Part shown: positions 18,240 through 26,919 of the stretch, piece after piece
How positions within the stretch are numbered: the stretch's first letter is position 1
Layout: each line of letters begins with the position of its first letter
Source: Bin55 sp963667455
GTDB lineage: Bacteria > Pseudomonadota > Gammaproteobacteria > Pseudomonadales > Azotimanducaceae
Reading direction: 5' to 3'
Assembly: GCA_963667455.2 (NCBI GenBank)
Contig: CAXXFR010000013.1
Coordinates: forward strand, 344,509-408,508
DNA length: 64,000 bases
Translations under genes and position numbers: made by a program
The notes under the pieces: generated by a model
Database searches by the model: none
Seen by the model: only the letters and a program-made list of their open reading frames with translations
Told to the model about the DNA's origin: nothing

Positions 18240-18668
18240 GTGAAGACGCTAAGCACACGCCCAGAAGACGTGGTGCATGAGTGGTTTGTTGTTGACGCCT
18301 CGCGCTATACGCTTGGTCGTCTAGCTTCTGCAATTGCCGTGCGATTGCGCGGCAAGCACAAGCCCATCTTCACTCCCCATGTTGATACCGGCGACTACAT
18401 CGTCGTGGTCAATGCCGAAAAGGTTCGTGTAACGGGACGCAAGGAAGAGGCGAAGACCTACTATCGCCACTCGGGATATCCGGGTGGAATCAAGTCTCGA
18501 TCGCTCAGAGAGATGCGAAGCAAGCATCCCGAGCGCATTATCGAACTCGCGGTCAAGGGCATGCTTCCGAAGAATCCGCTTGGACGAGCAGTTGCACGCA
18601 AACTCAAGGTCTATGCAGGCAGCGAGCATCCTCACGGTGCGCAGGAGCCCAAGGAACTAACGCTCTAA
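18240..18668 (+). CDS. rplM: 50S ribosomal protein L13
   Basis: The 142-residue uL13 has the family blocks WFVVDAS, TLGRLASAIA, LRGKHKPIFTPHVDTGDYIV, YRHSGYPGG and NPLGRAVARKLKVYAG. It binds 23S rRNA early in 50S assembly. The start is GTG 18240, since the matching N-terminus begins VKTLSTRPEDV. rpsI follows after 25 bases in the usual L13-S9 operon. No clear promoter was found in the 97-base gap upstream, but transcription probably starts there. Confidence 0.97.
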   Translation: MKTLSTRPEDVVHEWFVVDASRYTLGRLASAIAVRLRGKHKPIFTPHVDTGDYIVVVNAEKVRVTGRKEEAKTYYRHSGYPGGIKSRSLREMRSKHPERIIELAVKGMLPKNPLGRAVARKLKVYAGSEHPHGAQEPKELTL

Positions 18669-18693
18669 CGGGCGACAACAAGGAGAAGAGAGC

Positions 18694-19086
18694 TTGGCAG
18701 TAGAAGGTGGATACGGAACAGGGCGGCGCAAAACCAGCACCGCGCGTGTCTTCCTGGAACCTGGAAACGGAAGGATCCTGGTCAACGGCGAGCCCGTCGA
18801 CGAGTATTTCGGGAGAGAAACTGCACGAATGGTCGTTCGTCAACCGTTGGATGTGACGAACACCAACGATTCGGTCAGTCTTCGCGTGACTGTAAAAGGT
18901 GGGGGTAGTTCTGGACAAGCCGGTGCGATTCGGCATGGTATTGCACGAGCGTTGCTCGACTACAACGAAGACTTCAAAGCCAATTTACGTGGCGCGGGTT
19001 TTCTCACTCGCGATGATCGTGAAGTGGAACGCAAGAAAGTGGGTCTTCGAAAGGCGCGCAAGAGACCGCAATACTCGAAGCGCTGA
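18694..19086 (+). CDS. rpsI: 30S ribosomal protein S9
   Basis: The 130-residue uS9 has GTGRRKTSTARVFL, FGRETARMVVRQPL, GGGSSGQAGAIRHGIARAL and the conserved tail KKVGLRKARKRPQYSKR that reaches the P-site tRNA. The start is TTG 18694, preceded by AAGGAGAAG about 9 bases upstream. Ribosomal proteins with TTG starts are uncommon, but the alignment leaves no other choice. Confidence 0.97.
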   Translation: MAVEGGYGTGRRKTSTARVFLEPGNGRILVNGEPVDEYFGRETARMVVRQPLDVTNTNDSVSLRVTVKGGGSSGQAGAIRHGIARALLDYNEDFKANLRGAGFLTRDDREVERKKVGLRKARKRPQYSKR

Positions 19087-19184
19087 GATTGTCTTGGCCG
19101 TTTCATTGCAATTTGAGATCAAACCAGCCTGTTGATCAAAGTGTGGATTCGGACTCAGAGTTCGAGTAGGGGAAATACTTAGAC

Positions 19185-19793
19185 TTGGCGACATCATCTT
19201 CCAATCCGGTAACTCGTCGTTACCTACTCTTGTCCACATCGGCTGTGGCTGCTGTAGGAGCCGCTTTCGCGGTGGTTCCTTTCGTTCGGTCATGGTCGCC
19301 TAGTGCGAAGGCACGGGCGTTGGGTGCGCCAGTTCGTGTTGACATTTCGAAACTGGGAGAAGGTGGCATTCTTGGCCCCCTTCCTGCCTGGAGAGGACAA
19401 GTCGTATTCGTGATCCATCGCCCTCAGGCCGTGCTGGATCGATTGATGAGGGAAAACAGCAAACTGGCTGATCCACTCTCCAAGAAAAGCACTCAACCGG
19501 AGTATGCGACCAACGAATGGCGTTCTATCCGACCCGAGATAGGAGTATTTCTGGGTCTGTGCACACACCTCGGATGTTCGCCGCAGTACAAGGGGAAAGT
19601 CGAACCACAACCGTTTGACAGTACTTGGAAGGGTGGCTTCTTTTGTCCGTGTCACGGTTCGAAATTTGACTTGGCGGGACGAGTCGAGAAGAACCTACCG
19701 GCACCAACCAATTTGGTAGTACCTCCCTATCGTTACGAATCCGAGAATGTGATTTGGATCGGCGAAGACCCGCAAAAAGAGGAGATTGCGTAG
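19185..19793 (+). CDS. petA: Ubiquinol-cytochrome c reductase iron-sulfur (Rieske) subunit
   Basis: The 202-residue Rieske protein has an N-terminal RRYLLLSTSAVAAVGAAFAVV, a Tat-like or signal-anchor segment that stays as the membrane helix. The two cluster loops are CTHLGCSP and CPCHGSKFDLAGRV, giving the Cys-His pairs that hold the 2Fe-2S centre. It oxidises ubiquinol at the Qo site of complex III. TTG 19185 is the start that gives the canonical N-terminus. Its stop overlaps the GTG of petB (TAGTG). Confidence 0.95.
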   Translation: MATSSSNPVTRRYLLLSTSAVAAVGAAFAVVPFVRSWSPSAKARALGAPVRVDISKLGEGGILGPLPAWRGQVVFVIHRPQAVLDRLMRENSKLADPLSKKSTQPEYATNEWRSIRPEIGVFLGLCTHLGCSPQYKGKVEPQPFDSTWKGGFFCPCHGSKFDLAGRVEKNLPAPTNLVVPPYRYESENVIWIGEDPQKEEIA

Positions 19794-21055
19794 TGAGCGA
19801 GTCTACTGATCGCCAGGGTTTTCTCTCCAAGTGCCGCACTTGGATCGACACCCGATTTCCGTGGACCGACACCCTAGAACGACACGCCACCAAGTACTAC
19901 GCACCTAGAAACTTCAATTTCTGGTACGTCTTTGGAGCACTGGCGGCGTTCGTACTGATACTGCAGCTAGCCACTGGCCTGTGGCTGACGATGACCTACG
20001 AACCGACGGGAGAGGGTGCGTTCCGCTCCGTCGAATACACCATGCGAGAGGTTGAGTTCGGCTGGTTGATTCGCTATCTGCATTCGACCGGAGCATCGGC
20101 GTTTTTTGTTGTGGTTTACATCCACATGTTCCGGGGCTTCGCCTATGGCTCCTACCGTGCTCCGCGGGAATTGATCTGGCTGATCGGAATGGGCATTTAC
20201 TTGGTGCTCATGGCCGAGGGATTTTTTGGCTACCTGTTGCCGTGGGGCAACATGTCCTATTGGGGTGCACAAGTGATCGTTTCGCTCGTCGGGGCGATTC
20301 CGTTCTTCGGACCGGACTTGATGGAGTGGGTCCGAGGCGACTTTGTGATGTCCGGGATCACTCTCAACCGCTTCTTCGCCTTACATGTGTTTGCGTTGCC
20401 GGGTGCATTGGTTGTGCTGGTCTTCGTCCACATCATCGCCTTGCACCATGTCGGTTCGAACAATCCGGACGGCATCGAGATCAAAGCGAAAAAAGACGAA
20501 AAGGGCGTTCCGTTGGACGGAATTCCTTTCCATCCGTACTACACCGTTCACGACTTCTTTGCCATCGTCGTGTTCCTGATTCTGTTCTGTGCGGTCGTGT
20601 TTTTTGCACCCGAGATGTTCGGCTACTTCATTGAGAAGCCGAATTTCGAAATTGCAAATCCGCTGAAGACGCCGGAACACATTGCCCCAGTCTGGTACTA
20701 CACGCCGTTCTACGCAATGCTGCGAGCCGCAACCTTCCCGTTGTTCACGGTTGATGCGAAATTCTGGGGATTGGTCGTGATGGCTGGAGCAATTCTCATT
20801 CCAGCAGCGCTGCCGTGGCTCGACAAGAGCCCCGTTCGATCCATCCGGTACAAAGGAAGGATTTCGAAGCTCATGCTGGGACTGTTTGTTATCAGCTTTG
20901 TGGTCTTGGGATACTTGGGAACCATTCCTCCATCGCCATTTGCAACTCTCCTCGCGCAGATTGGGACCATCATTTATTTCGCCTACTTCTTGCTCATGCC
21001 TTGGTACACCAGCGTGGAGAAGACTAAGCCTGAACCTGATCGGGTTACCGGGTAA
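19793..21055 (+). CDS. petB: Cytochrome b of the bc1 complex
   Basis: This 420-residue cytochrome b has eight predicted membrane helices. The heme-ligand histidines lie in RYLHSTGASAFFVVVYIHMFRG and in HVFALPG with VFVHIIALHHVGSNNP. The Qo motif is PVWYYTPFYAML, with Val in place of the Glu of PEWY; I recall PVWY as a normal form in beta- and gamma-proteobacteria. It is a single chain, not the split b6/subunit IV form. The start GTG 19793 overlaps petA by one base; the frame extends farther upstream but only as overlap with petA. Confidence 0.96.
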   Translation: MSESTDRQGFLSKCRTWIDTRFPWTDTLERHATKYYAPRNFNFWYVFGALAAFVLILQLATGLWLTMTYEPTGEGAFRSVEYTMREVEFGWLIRYLHSTGASAFFVVVYIHMFRGFAYGSYRAPRELIWLIGMGIYLVLMAEGFFGYLLPWGNMSYWGAQVIVSLVGAIPFFGPDLMEWVRGDFVMSGITLNRFFALHVFALPGALVVLVFVHIIALHHVGSNNPDGIEIKAKKDEKGVPLDGIPFHPYYTVHDFFAIVVFLILFCAVVFFAPEMFGYFIEKPNFEIANPLKTPEHIAPVWYYTPFYAMLRAATFPLFTVDAKFWGLVVMAGAILIPAALPWLDKSPVRSIRYKGRISKLMLGLFVISFVVLGYLGTIPPSPFATLLAQIGTIIYFAYFLLMPWYTSVEKTKPEPDRVTG

Positions 21056-21075
21056 CGGTAGGAACGGAGGCGATC

Positions 21076-21918
21076 ATGAAGCAGGTTGTGTGCGGAATCC
21101 TGGTCTTGCTGTTCTGCGGTTTTTCGATGAGCGTTGCCGCGGCATCGGGTTCCACGTGGGAAATGGAGAAGATGAAGCCCGATCTGAACGACACTGCTTC
21201 GTTGCAAAGAGGACTCGGGCTCTACGCAAACTTCTGCATCGGTTGCCACTCTCTACAGTATCAACGCTACGAACGGACCGCCGCTGACTTGGGAGACATC
21301 CCTCACGACTTGATGCTCGAGCAGGTGATCTTTACCGATCAGCCTATCGGCGACTACATGACCACCTCCATGTCGGAGGAAGACGCAAAGAGATGGTTTG
21401 GAGCAGCCCCTCCGGATTTGACAATGGTCACGCGAGTGCGCAGTCCGAAATGGGTGTACAACTTCCTCAAGACCTTCTATGTCGATGAATCACGTCCTTT
21501 TGGCGTGAACAACAAGGTGTTCCCCAACGTCGGCATGCCTCATGTCTTGCTGCCGTTGCAAGGAATCAGCGAGGAAGTCTGTTATGGCTACACGGCAGTC
21601 GACATTCTCAATCGTCGCGGTTCGATCAATGCTGCGATCCAGGAAGGAAAGCAAGACGAAGTGGATCAGAAAGAGGGTCGAATCGAGAACTGTCCTGAAG
21701 TTAGAACGATTCCGGGGTCCGGCTTGTACTCGGTCGAGGAATTTGATCAAGCTGCATTCGACTTGGCCAATTTTCTGCACTATGTGAGCGACCCATCGCG
21801 TCAGCAGCGTCAGAGAATGGGCGTTTGGGTCATCGGCTTTCTCTTGGTATTGCTGGTATTTGCATTTTTCCTGAACCGCGAGTATTGGAAAGAAATTCAT
21901 CGCGACGATTCCGATTGA
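21076..21918 (+). CDS. petC: Cytochrome c1 of the bc1 complex
   Basis: The 280-residue protein has a signal peptide (MKQVVCGILVLLFCGFSMSVAAA), one heme c motif CIGCH near residue 55, the axial methionine in the VGMPHVL region, and a C-terminal anchor helix (MGVWVIGFLLVLLVFAFFL) that ends in a basic/acidic tail. It takes electrons from the Rieske centre to soluble cytochrome c. GGAGG precedes the ATG at 21076. It completes petABC; terminal oxidase genes are not in the window. Confidence 0.95.
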   Translation: MKQVVCGILVLLFCGFSMSVAAASGSTWEMEKMKPDLNDTASLQRGLGLYANFCIGCHSLQYQRYERTAADLGDIPHDLMLEQVIFTDQPIGDYMTTSMSEEDAKRWFGAAPPDLTMVTRVRSPKWVYNFLKTFYVDESRPFGVNNKVFPNVGMPHVLLPLQGISEEVCYGYTAVDILNRRGSINAAIQEGKQDEVDQKEGRIENCPEVRTIPGSGLYSVEEFDQAAFDLANFLHYVSDPSRQQRQRMGVWVIGFLLVLLVFAFFLNREYWKEIHRDDSD

Positions 21919-21948
21919 CAAACCTCTAGTTCAAACAGGGTAAGACGT

Positions 21949-22584
21949 ATGAGCATTTCCGGACGTCGGACCCCCATGATTCTCTGGTCCACCGGTACAG
22001 ACCAGTACAGTCACCGGGTTCGAATCGTATTGGCCGAAAAGCGCATCTTGGTCAATCAGAAGCGGGTTGACAAAGACGATCTGGATGCAATCGATGCACC
22101 AGAAACCCCGCCAGAGCAAATCCCGACGCTGGTGGATCGGGACCTCTTTCTCTTTCATAGTCTTGTGATCATGGAGTACCTGGACGAACGGTATCCACAT
22201 CCACCATTGCTTCCCGTGTATCCGGTTGCCCGGGCTGAATCGCGACTAATGATTCACCAGATCGAAACACAGTGGTCGGAACGCGTGGACCTGCTCACCG
22301 GCAAGGGAGTGAGGAAGACCCAAAGGGATCGTGCTCGAACCGAATTACGAGAAAGCGTGATTTCCTTTGCGCACTCGCTGCAAGACTCCAAATTCTTGAT
22401 GAGCAACGATTTCACGATTGTGGACTGTTGCACGGCCCCAGTGCTGTGGAGACTGGAGTATCTTGGCATCAAGTTGCCGACGCGTCAGACACGGAATCTT
22501 CGCCGCTACATGAACAACGTCTTTTCTCGCGAGTCTTTTCGCATGAGCCTGAGCGAGGAGGAAGAGGAGATGCGAAGCGCTTGA
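21949..22584 (+). CDS. sspA: Stringent starvation protein A
   Basis: This 211-residue GST-fold protein has the SspA blocks TPPEQIPTLVDRDLFLFHS, IMEYLDERYPHPPLLP and VYPVARAESRL. SspA binds sigma70 RNA polymerase and helps stationary-phase, acid-stress and phage transcription in Enterobacteria; it lacks glutathione transferase activity. Start ATG 21949 with AGGG upstream. Its stop TGA is nested in the TTG start of sspB (TTGA), so the pair is coupled. Location right after petC is the usual gammaproteobacterial order. Confidence 0.93.
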   Translation: MSISGRRTPMILWSTGTDQYSHRVRIVLAEKRILVNQKRVDKDDLDAIDAPETPPEQIPTLVDRDLFLFHSLVIMEYLDERYPHPPLLPVYPVARAESRLMIHQIETQWSERVDLLTGKGVRKTQRDRARTELRESVISFAHSLQDSKFLMSNDFTIVDCCTAPVLWRLEYLGIKLPTRQTRNLRRYMNNVFSRESFRMSLSEEEEEMRSA

Positions 22585-22970
22585 CTTCCTTCCGGTGGTA
22601 TCTGGTCGACGCGCTCATTCGATGGTTGATTGATAACCGGTGCACTCCCTATCTGGTCATCAAGTGCGACATGCCTGGTGTGCACGTTCCAGAGGAGTAT
22701 GTTCAGAACAATCAGATTGTGCTCAACGTTTCCGCACAAGCCGTTAACAACTTCTCGTTGGGAGCGGATGGTCTGGAATTTGACACGCGATTCAAGGGCG
22801 TTCCCCATCACATCCAAGCACCAGCTGGAGCGATCATTGGAGTGCACGCCAAAGAAGGGAACTACGTCGTCACTTTAGAGCCCGAATTCGACGGTGAAGC
22901 CGCTGAGGATGAGACGGAGTCCACCCAAGAAGAGCCAGCTAGTAGGCCCAAACTGAAATTCGTTGACTAG
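22581..22970 (+). CDS. sspB: ClpXP protease specificity-enhancing factor SspB
   Basis: This 129-residue SspB adaptor tethers ssrA-tagged and other substrates to ClpXP. The N-terminal dimer/substrate domain shows YLVDALIRWLIDNRCTP, GVHVPEEYV, IVLNVSAQAV and FKGVPHHIQAPAGAIIGVHAKE. An acidic flexible linker follows, and the last residues RPKLKFVD match the ClpX-docking XB motif. TTG 22581 inside the sspA stop is the start; the frame is open further upstream only as overlap with sspA. Confidence 0.92.
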   Translation: MTSFRWYLVDALIRWLIDNRCTPYLVIKCDMPGVHVPEEYVQNNQIVLNVSAQAVNNFSLGADGLEFDTRFKGVPHHIQAPAGAIIGVHAKEGNYVVTLEPEFDGEAAEDETESTQEEPASRPKLKFVD

Positions 22971-22988
22971 ATTCTCGGACGAACTGCT

Positions 22989-23555
22989 TTAGTCCACATA
23001 GTCGAAGACTACGACGACTTTCTTCACACCTCGAACGAAGCGAGCTTGCTGCACATAGGCGGCTCCCTCCGCTCGCGTAGCAACGCCCAGCAAGTACACC
23101 GCGCCTTTCTCGACCACGACTTTCATTTGGTTTCCGTAGTTTTGGTTGACTTCGGCCAGTTCGTTTCGAACAGCAACCGCGATCCTCGAGTCGGCTAATC
23201 GACCGGGCAACGTTCTGACCGGCTCTGTCGTTAATTGGTTTTCCACTGCTCGAACATGCTGGATTCGCAATGCCGCCAAGCCCGCATCGCTTGCTCGTTC
23301 GTTGGTTGCCACCTGACCCGTGAGCAAGACTTTGCCGTTGAACACGGTTACTCGTACTCGCTCGTCGCGGCGTTGACCCAGCGTGCGTAACACGGCTCTC
23401 TCGACTTGCGAATGAATACGAGAGTCTTCCACCAATTCGCCGGGAGAGCGATTTGGACCTTGGGCCGGGACTGATGCGCAACTGCTGAGAAAAATCGAGG
23501 TTGCAAATGCCGCGAGAAGAAGAGTTGCAACTTGCGCGAAGTGTCGTTTCAACAT
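22989..23555 (-). CDS. dolP: BON-domain outer-membrane lipoprotein, DolP-like
   Basis: The 188-residue protein has a lipoprotein signal peptide (LLLAAFATSIFLSSC, lipobox Cys near residue 26) and two BON domains: VTVFNGKVLLTGQVA and KVVVEKGAVYLLGVATR. E. coli DolP (YraP) maintains outer-membrane integrity at division sites and its gene lies close to lpoA. Here it is 8 bases downstream of lpoA on the same strand, without yraN or diaA between. Start ATG 23555. Confidence 0.85.
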   Translation of the reverse strand: MLKRHFAQVATLLLAAFATSIFLSSCASVPAQGPNRSPGELVEDSRIHSQVERAVLRTLGQRRDERVRVTVFNGKVLLTGQVATNERASDAGLAALRIQHVRAVENQLTTEPVRTLPGRLADSRIAVAVRNELAEVNQNYGNQMKVVVEKGAVYLLGVATRAEGAAYVQQARFVRGVKKVVVVFDYVD

Positions 23556-23563
23556 ACCGATTC

Positions 23564-25372
23564 CTAGAGGAGCGTCTTCGATTCTTGGAACGTTGGAGTG
23601 TCTGGTGCAGCCACCAATCCGGTGTCGTCCACCTGACCCCAGATGGGTAGCCGAGAGATCACTCCGTGCTCTTTCATGGAGAGCATGCCGGTGTGGCCAT
23701 AGATGGGCTCTCCTCGCTTGAGAGTTGTCAAGTTAAGAGCGACTTTGTAGGCGTCCGAACCAAAGACATACAACGGGAACAATACTTCCGCATCCGAAAA
23801 GGATGTTCGCAACGAGTGTGTCAGGTCGGAAGAGTAAATCAGTGCAGGCATGCTCGTAAACGTCGTACCCGTGGTGTATTCGTTTCCGCCATCGCTGTCT
23901 CGAAACGTCGGTTCAGCCGCCAATATTGGGATCTCGCCGGCGAAGTGGTAGTGCATGGCAGCCGCAAGAGAATCAAACTCGTCAATGTTGACGAAAGCAA
24001 CGACAGCATCGATGTCGTCGCGCCTTCTTGCCGTGAATTGGATCTTTCCCGAGGCGATTCTTTGAATGTCTTCGTGGCGAAGATTGCTCTGCGCTACGTG
24101 GAGCATTTCCGCGACCTCACTCGTAATGTTGGTCAGGTCATTGAGAACGGTCTCGTCCACGACTTCCACGTTGTTCGGCAATTGCGACTTGAATGAGACC
24201 GATGCGCGGGCTGCCCAAAACTCGCTTCCAATGACCAGGAGAACTCGTTTGATTCGCAAGTCGACAAGCTTTTGTGCAATAGCGAGTGCATCGTCTTCGA
24301 CGACTATCGCGAGCTGATATGAGTGGGTGTTGTAAATCGTGGCTTCAGCCACACGGTTGAGAGCAATGATCGGAACGTCGAGAGTGTCTCCTTTGACAAC
24401 TGTTCGAACACGATCCTTGTCAAGTGGTCCGATAATCACATCCACACCTTCGGTTATCGCACGATCAAGTAGCGATGTCATGCTGGAGCGCTCCGTGTCA
24501 TACAGCGTGACTCTGACATCTTGATTGGCGGCACTGCTCAAGTGGTGCAAATGAGAGCTCAAGAATCCGTTTCTGATAGCGGTTGCCGCACTGGATAGTG
24601 GACCAGACTGCGGCAGCATGAGTGCGATGTGCCGAGGTGGCTCGCTTACAACCTGCAAGTAGTTCGGCGGAAAACTGGAAGCGAGATGTTGAGGTTTGAG
24701 CTCGCGCCACAGCCGGAAGGCCTTATTGCGTTGTTCGGAAGTGAGGGATTGTTGTGCAATGGACGCTAGGTTCCACCAATCCTGCGCATCCGAAGTTGCG
24801 GTTCGTGAAAACCCATCACTTCGATAGATGCATTGGCTCGACACGATTTCCCAGATTCTTCGTGCCCAGTACTGTCGATCTGGATCCCCCACCGGAGAGA
24901 AACTCGAGAGGACGTCCACCGCAGCCTGGCAGTCTCCAAGAGTCCCATGCATGTGGGATTCGAGCAATGACTGAACCTTCGCTTCAACATAGTTGGTAGG
25001 AGTGAGTTCCTGAACTTGTCGAATTGCGCTGGCCGGATTGTCGTTGAAGTCGATAGCGGCTTGAACGCATTGCTGTTCAAAGGGAGACCGGAGCGCTTCT
25101 CCTTGAAGTTCTGTCGCTTCCAATCGATCTTCGAGCATCGCTGTGGCTTCTTCTGAACGCCCAGTCGAGTACAAGTCACCGAGTGTATCGATCAAATCGG
25201 GGTGGAGAATTTCGAGCTCGAACCCACTATCCGAGGGATCGAAGCGAGTTGTTCCGTCAGCTGAAGGGTCGTTGACAGGAGTTGCTACTCGTGTACTCTG
25301 GCAACCTCCGCAGAGCACACACATTGCGATGCAGACTAGCCCGAATACAGCCCAGACCGGTCGGTTGTACAT
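23564..25372 (-). CDS. lpoA: Penicillin-binding protein activator LpoA
   Basis: This LppC/LpoA-family outer-membrane lipoprotein has about 602 residues. ATG 25372 gives the signal peptide MYNRPVWAVFGLVCIAMCV with lipobox LCGGC. An N-terminal TPR-like helical region is followed by a periplasmic-binding-protein fold (HIALMLPQSGPLSSAATAIR, VDVIIGPLDKDRVR, IPILAAEPTFRD). LpoA activates PBP1A from the outer membrane. The family is restricted to Gammaproteobacteria, which helps place the organism. The frame stays open 25 codons upstream, but the lipoprotein signal argues for 25372. Its 5' end overlaps the rsmI start by 44 bases on the other strand. Confidence 0.9.
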   Translation of the reverse strand: MYNRPVWAVFGLVCIAMCVLCGGCQSTRVATPVNDPSADGTTRFDPSDSGFELEILHPDLIDTLGDLYSTGRSEEATAMLEDRLEATELQGEALRSPFEQQCVQAAIDFNDNPASAIRQVQELTPTNYVEAKVQSLLESHMHGTLGDCQAAVDVLSSFSPVGDPDRQYWARRIWEIVSSQCIYRSDGFSRTATSDAQDWWNLASIAQQSLTSEQRNKAFRLWRELKPQHLASSFPPNYLQVVSEPPRHIALMLPQSGPLSSAATAIRNGFLSSHLHHLSSAANQDVRVTLYDTERSSMTSLLDRAITEGVDVIIGPLDKDRVRTVVKGDTLDVPIIALNRVAEATIYNTHSYQLAIVVEDDALAIAQKLVDLRIKRVLLVIGSEFWAARASVSFKSQLPNNVEVVDETVLNDLTNITSEVAEMLHVAQSNLRHEDIQRIASGKIQFTARRRDDIDAVVAFVNIDEFDSLAAAMHYHFAGEIPILAAEPTFRDSDGGNEYTTGTTFTSMPALIYSSDLTHSLRTSFSDAEVLFPLYVFGSDAYKVALNLTTLKRGEPIYGHTGMLSMKEHGVISRLPIWGQVDDTGLVAAPDTPTFQESKTLL

Positions 25373-26186
25373 AGTAGCTACGCACATTGGAAACCTCGAA
25401 GATACATCAGCGAGAGCGATTCGAGTTCTTCGCAGTGTGGATCGCATTGCATGTGAGAGCGTTCGTCGAGCACAGATACTACTGAATCACTTCGACATAC
25501 CCTTTGACAAGAACGGTCTGATTCGTCTCGATGATGCTCACGAGGATGCAGCGACGGATCGCGTCGTAACAGCGCTACAGGCTGGGGAGGACGTTGCTTT
25601 GGTAAGCGATGCCGGCACGCCTCTGATCTCCGATCCAGGCTTTCTGGTGGTTCGCAAGTCGTTTGATCTCGGTATTCATGTGGTGCCCGTGTCAGGTCCA
25701 AGTTCGATCACGACCATTGCTTCCGTAAGCCCAATTCCCCTCAATCAGTTTCAGTTTGTTGGCTTTCTGAAAACGAGCGGCTCAACCAGACGCAAGCAGC
25801 TGTTCGAATTGGGTGCCTCGACAGTACCGACAATATTCTTCGAAACGGCAAACCGGATGTTGGCGGTGTTGGAGGTGATGCAGGAGCTTGGTCTCGGCAA
25901 CAGGGATCTGTGTCTCGGCCGGGAATTGACCAAGACCTATGAGGAATTGCTCTACGGAACTGTTGATCAAGTCCGTGAAGAACTGGGTGATAGAGGCGAA
26001 GTCTTGGGCGAATTCGTTGGAGTGTTGGGGGGATCCGATGATTCTTCTTCGCATCGCAATGCCGACGAACTCATCCAGCAGTTGCTACCGCATCTTCAAG
26101 TGCCACAGATTGCACGGATCGTTGCAAACTTGACCGATCTTGACCGGCGCACCGCCTATCAGCGTGCAATGGAACTCCGTAGCTAG
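25329..26186 (+). CDS. rsmI: 16S rRNA (cytidine-1402-2'-O)-methyltransferase
   Basis: This 285-residue TP-methylase-family enzyme methylates the ribose of C1402 in 16S rRNA. Signatures are GRLYIVATHIGNLEDTS (usually PIGNLED; here His for Pro), DVALVSDAGTPLISDPG, VSGPSSITTIASVSP, FVGFLKTSGSTRRKQL and GRELTKTYEEL. ATG 25329 is the first start giving the family N-terminus; upstream codons lie inside lpoA. It is head-to-head with lpoA with overlapping 5' ends, a tighter version of the normal divergent lpoA/rsmI pair. rnpB follows immediately. Confidence 0.93.
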   Translation: MQTSPNTAQTGRLYIVATHIGNLEDTSARAIRVLRSVDRIACESVRRAQILLNHFDIPFDKNGLIRLDDAHEDAATDRVVTALQAGEDVALVSDAGTPLISDPGFLVVRKSFDLGIHVVPVSGPSSITTIASVSPIPLNQFQFVGFLKTSGSTRRKQLFELGASTVPTIFFETANRMLAVLEVMQELGLGNRDLCLGRELTKTYEELLYGTVDQVREELGDRGEVLGEFVGVLGGSDDSSSHRNADELIQQLLPHLQVPQIARIVANLTDLDRRTAYQRAMELRS

Positions 26187-26202
26187 TTGTCATAGTATCT
26201 GC

Positions 26203-26548
26203 GGAGAGACGGCTAGGCGATCGCCGATGGAGCAAGTATTCATCGGAGGAAAGTCCGGGCTCCACAGGACAGAGCGCCAGGTAACACCTGGGAAGCGCGA
26301 GCTTACGGCAAGTGCAACAGAAAACAAACCGCCACGCGTAGCGTGGTAAGGGTGAAATGGTGCGGTAAGAGCGCACCGCGTACTCTGGCAACAGAGTCGG
26401 CAAGGTAAACCCCGCTCGGAGCAAGGCCAAATAGAGATCGAATCACGTGGTCCGCGTGCGGTTCGGGTAGGCTGCTTGAGGTGCATGGCGACATGCATCC
26501 CAGATGAATGATCGTCCACGACAGAACCCGGCTTAACGGCCGTCTCCT
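26203..26548 (+). ncRNA. rnpB: RNase P RNA, bacterial class A
   Basis: The hallmark 5' half of P4 with flanks, GGAGGAAAGTCCGGGCTCC (26246-26264), is followed by ACAGGAC. The 3' half, ACAGAACCCGGCTTA, lies at 26521-26535. The ends pair as P1: GAGACGGC at 26206-26213 with GCCGTCTC at 26539-26546. The length of about 345 bases and the internal GGTAAACCCC fit an A-type ribozyme, which trims tRNA 5' leaders. The exact ends are set from the P1 pairing. Placement just after rsmI is a typical gammaproteobacterial arrangement. Confidence 0.95.
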
Positions 26549-26919
26549 AGCCCGGGACTGTCCACTGTAACGTGCGCAGTCCTGGCCGTGGACCCGCAGT
26601 GGACTTCTCACCGCTCAGAAGGAGTGCCGTTGGCATAACTTTCTCCACGTTACGCAGCCTCAATCGACGTAGATCTGCACTCTGGATCTCAAGCTACTGC
26701 GATGTCAATTCCCTTTTCAGCATCGATTGACAAAAACTCAGTTTGTCAGGTGCTTGTACGGATCGCAATCATTAAGTAATATTTGAGCATCTGTGCGGGT
26801 CTTCATGGATTGATAGACCCCGCTGATCGTATGGGCGTGAATTCCACGGAATGGAGGCAAATGCGAATTTCACGTAGGCCTTTCGCCAGCGCTACGCATG
26901 CATGCGAGGCGGGCCGAAA
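26549..26919. other. Intergenic region between rnpB and the dcw cluster; no mraZ
   Basis: An imperfect inverted repeat (GTCCACTG ... CAGTGGAC, about 26563-26604) lies just past rnpB and may end that transcript. TTGACA near 26728 could be a -35 box, but no good -10 follows at normal spacing. The mraZ gene that normally opens the dcw cluster is absent, and I see no repeats of its operator. The transcript for rsmH onward probably starts in this stretch. An in-frame ATG at 26902 would lengthen rsmH by six residues. Confidence 0.45.

Noticed and set aside
26700..26760. TTGACA near 26728 as a firm promoter for the dcw cluster
   Set aside because: No acceptable -10 hexamer occurs 16-18 bases downstream, so it is mentioned only as a possibility.
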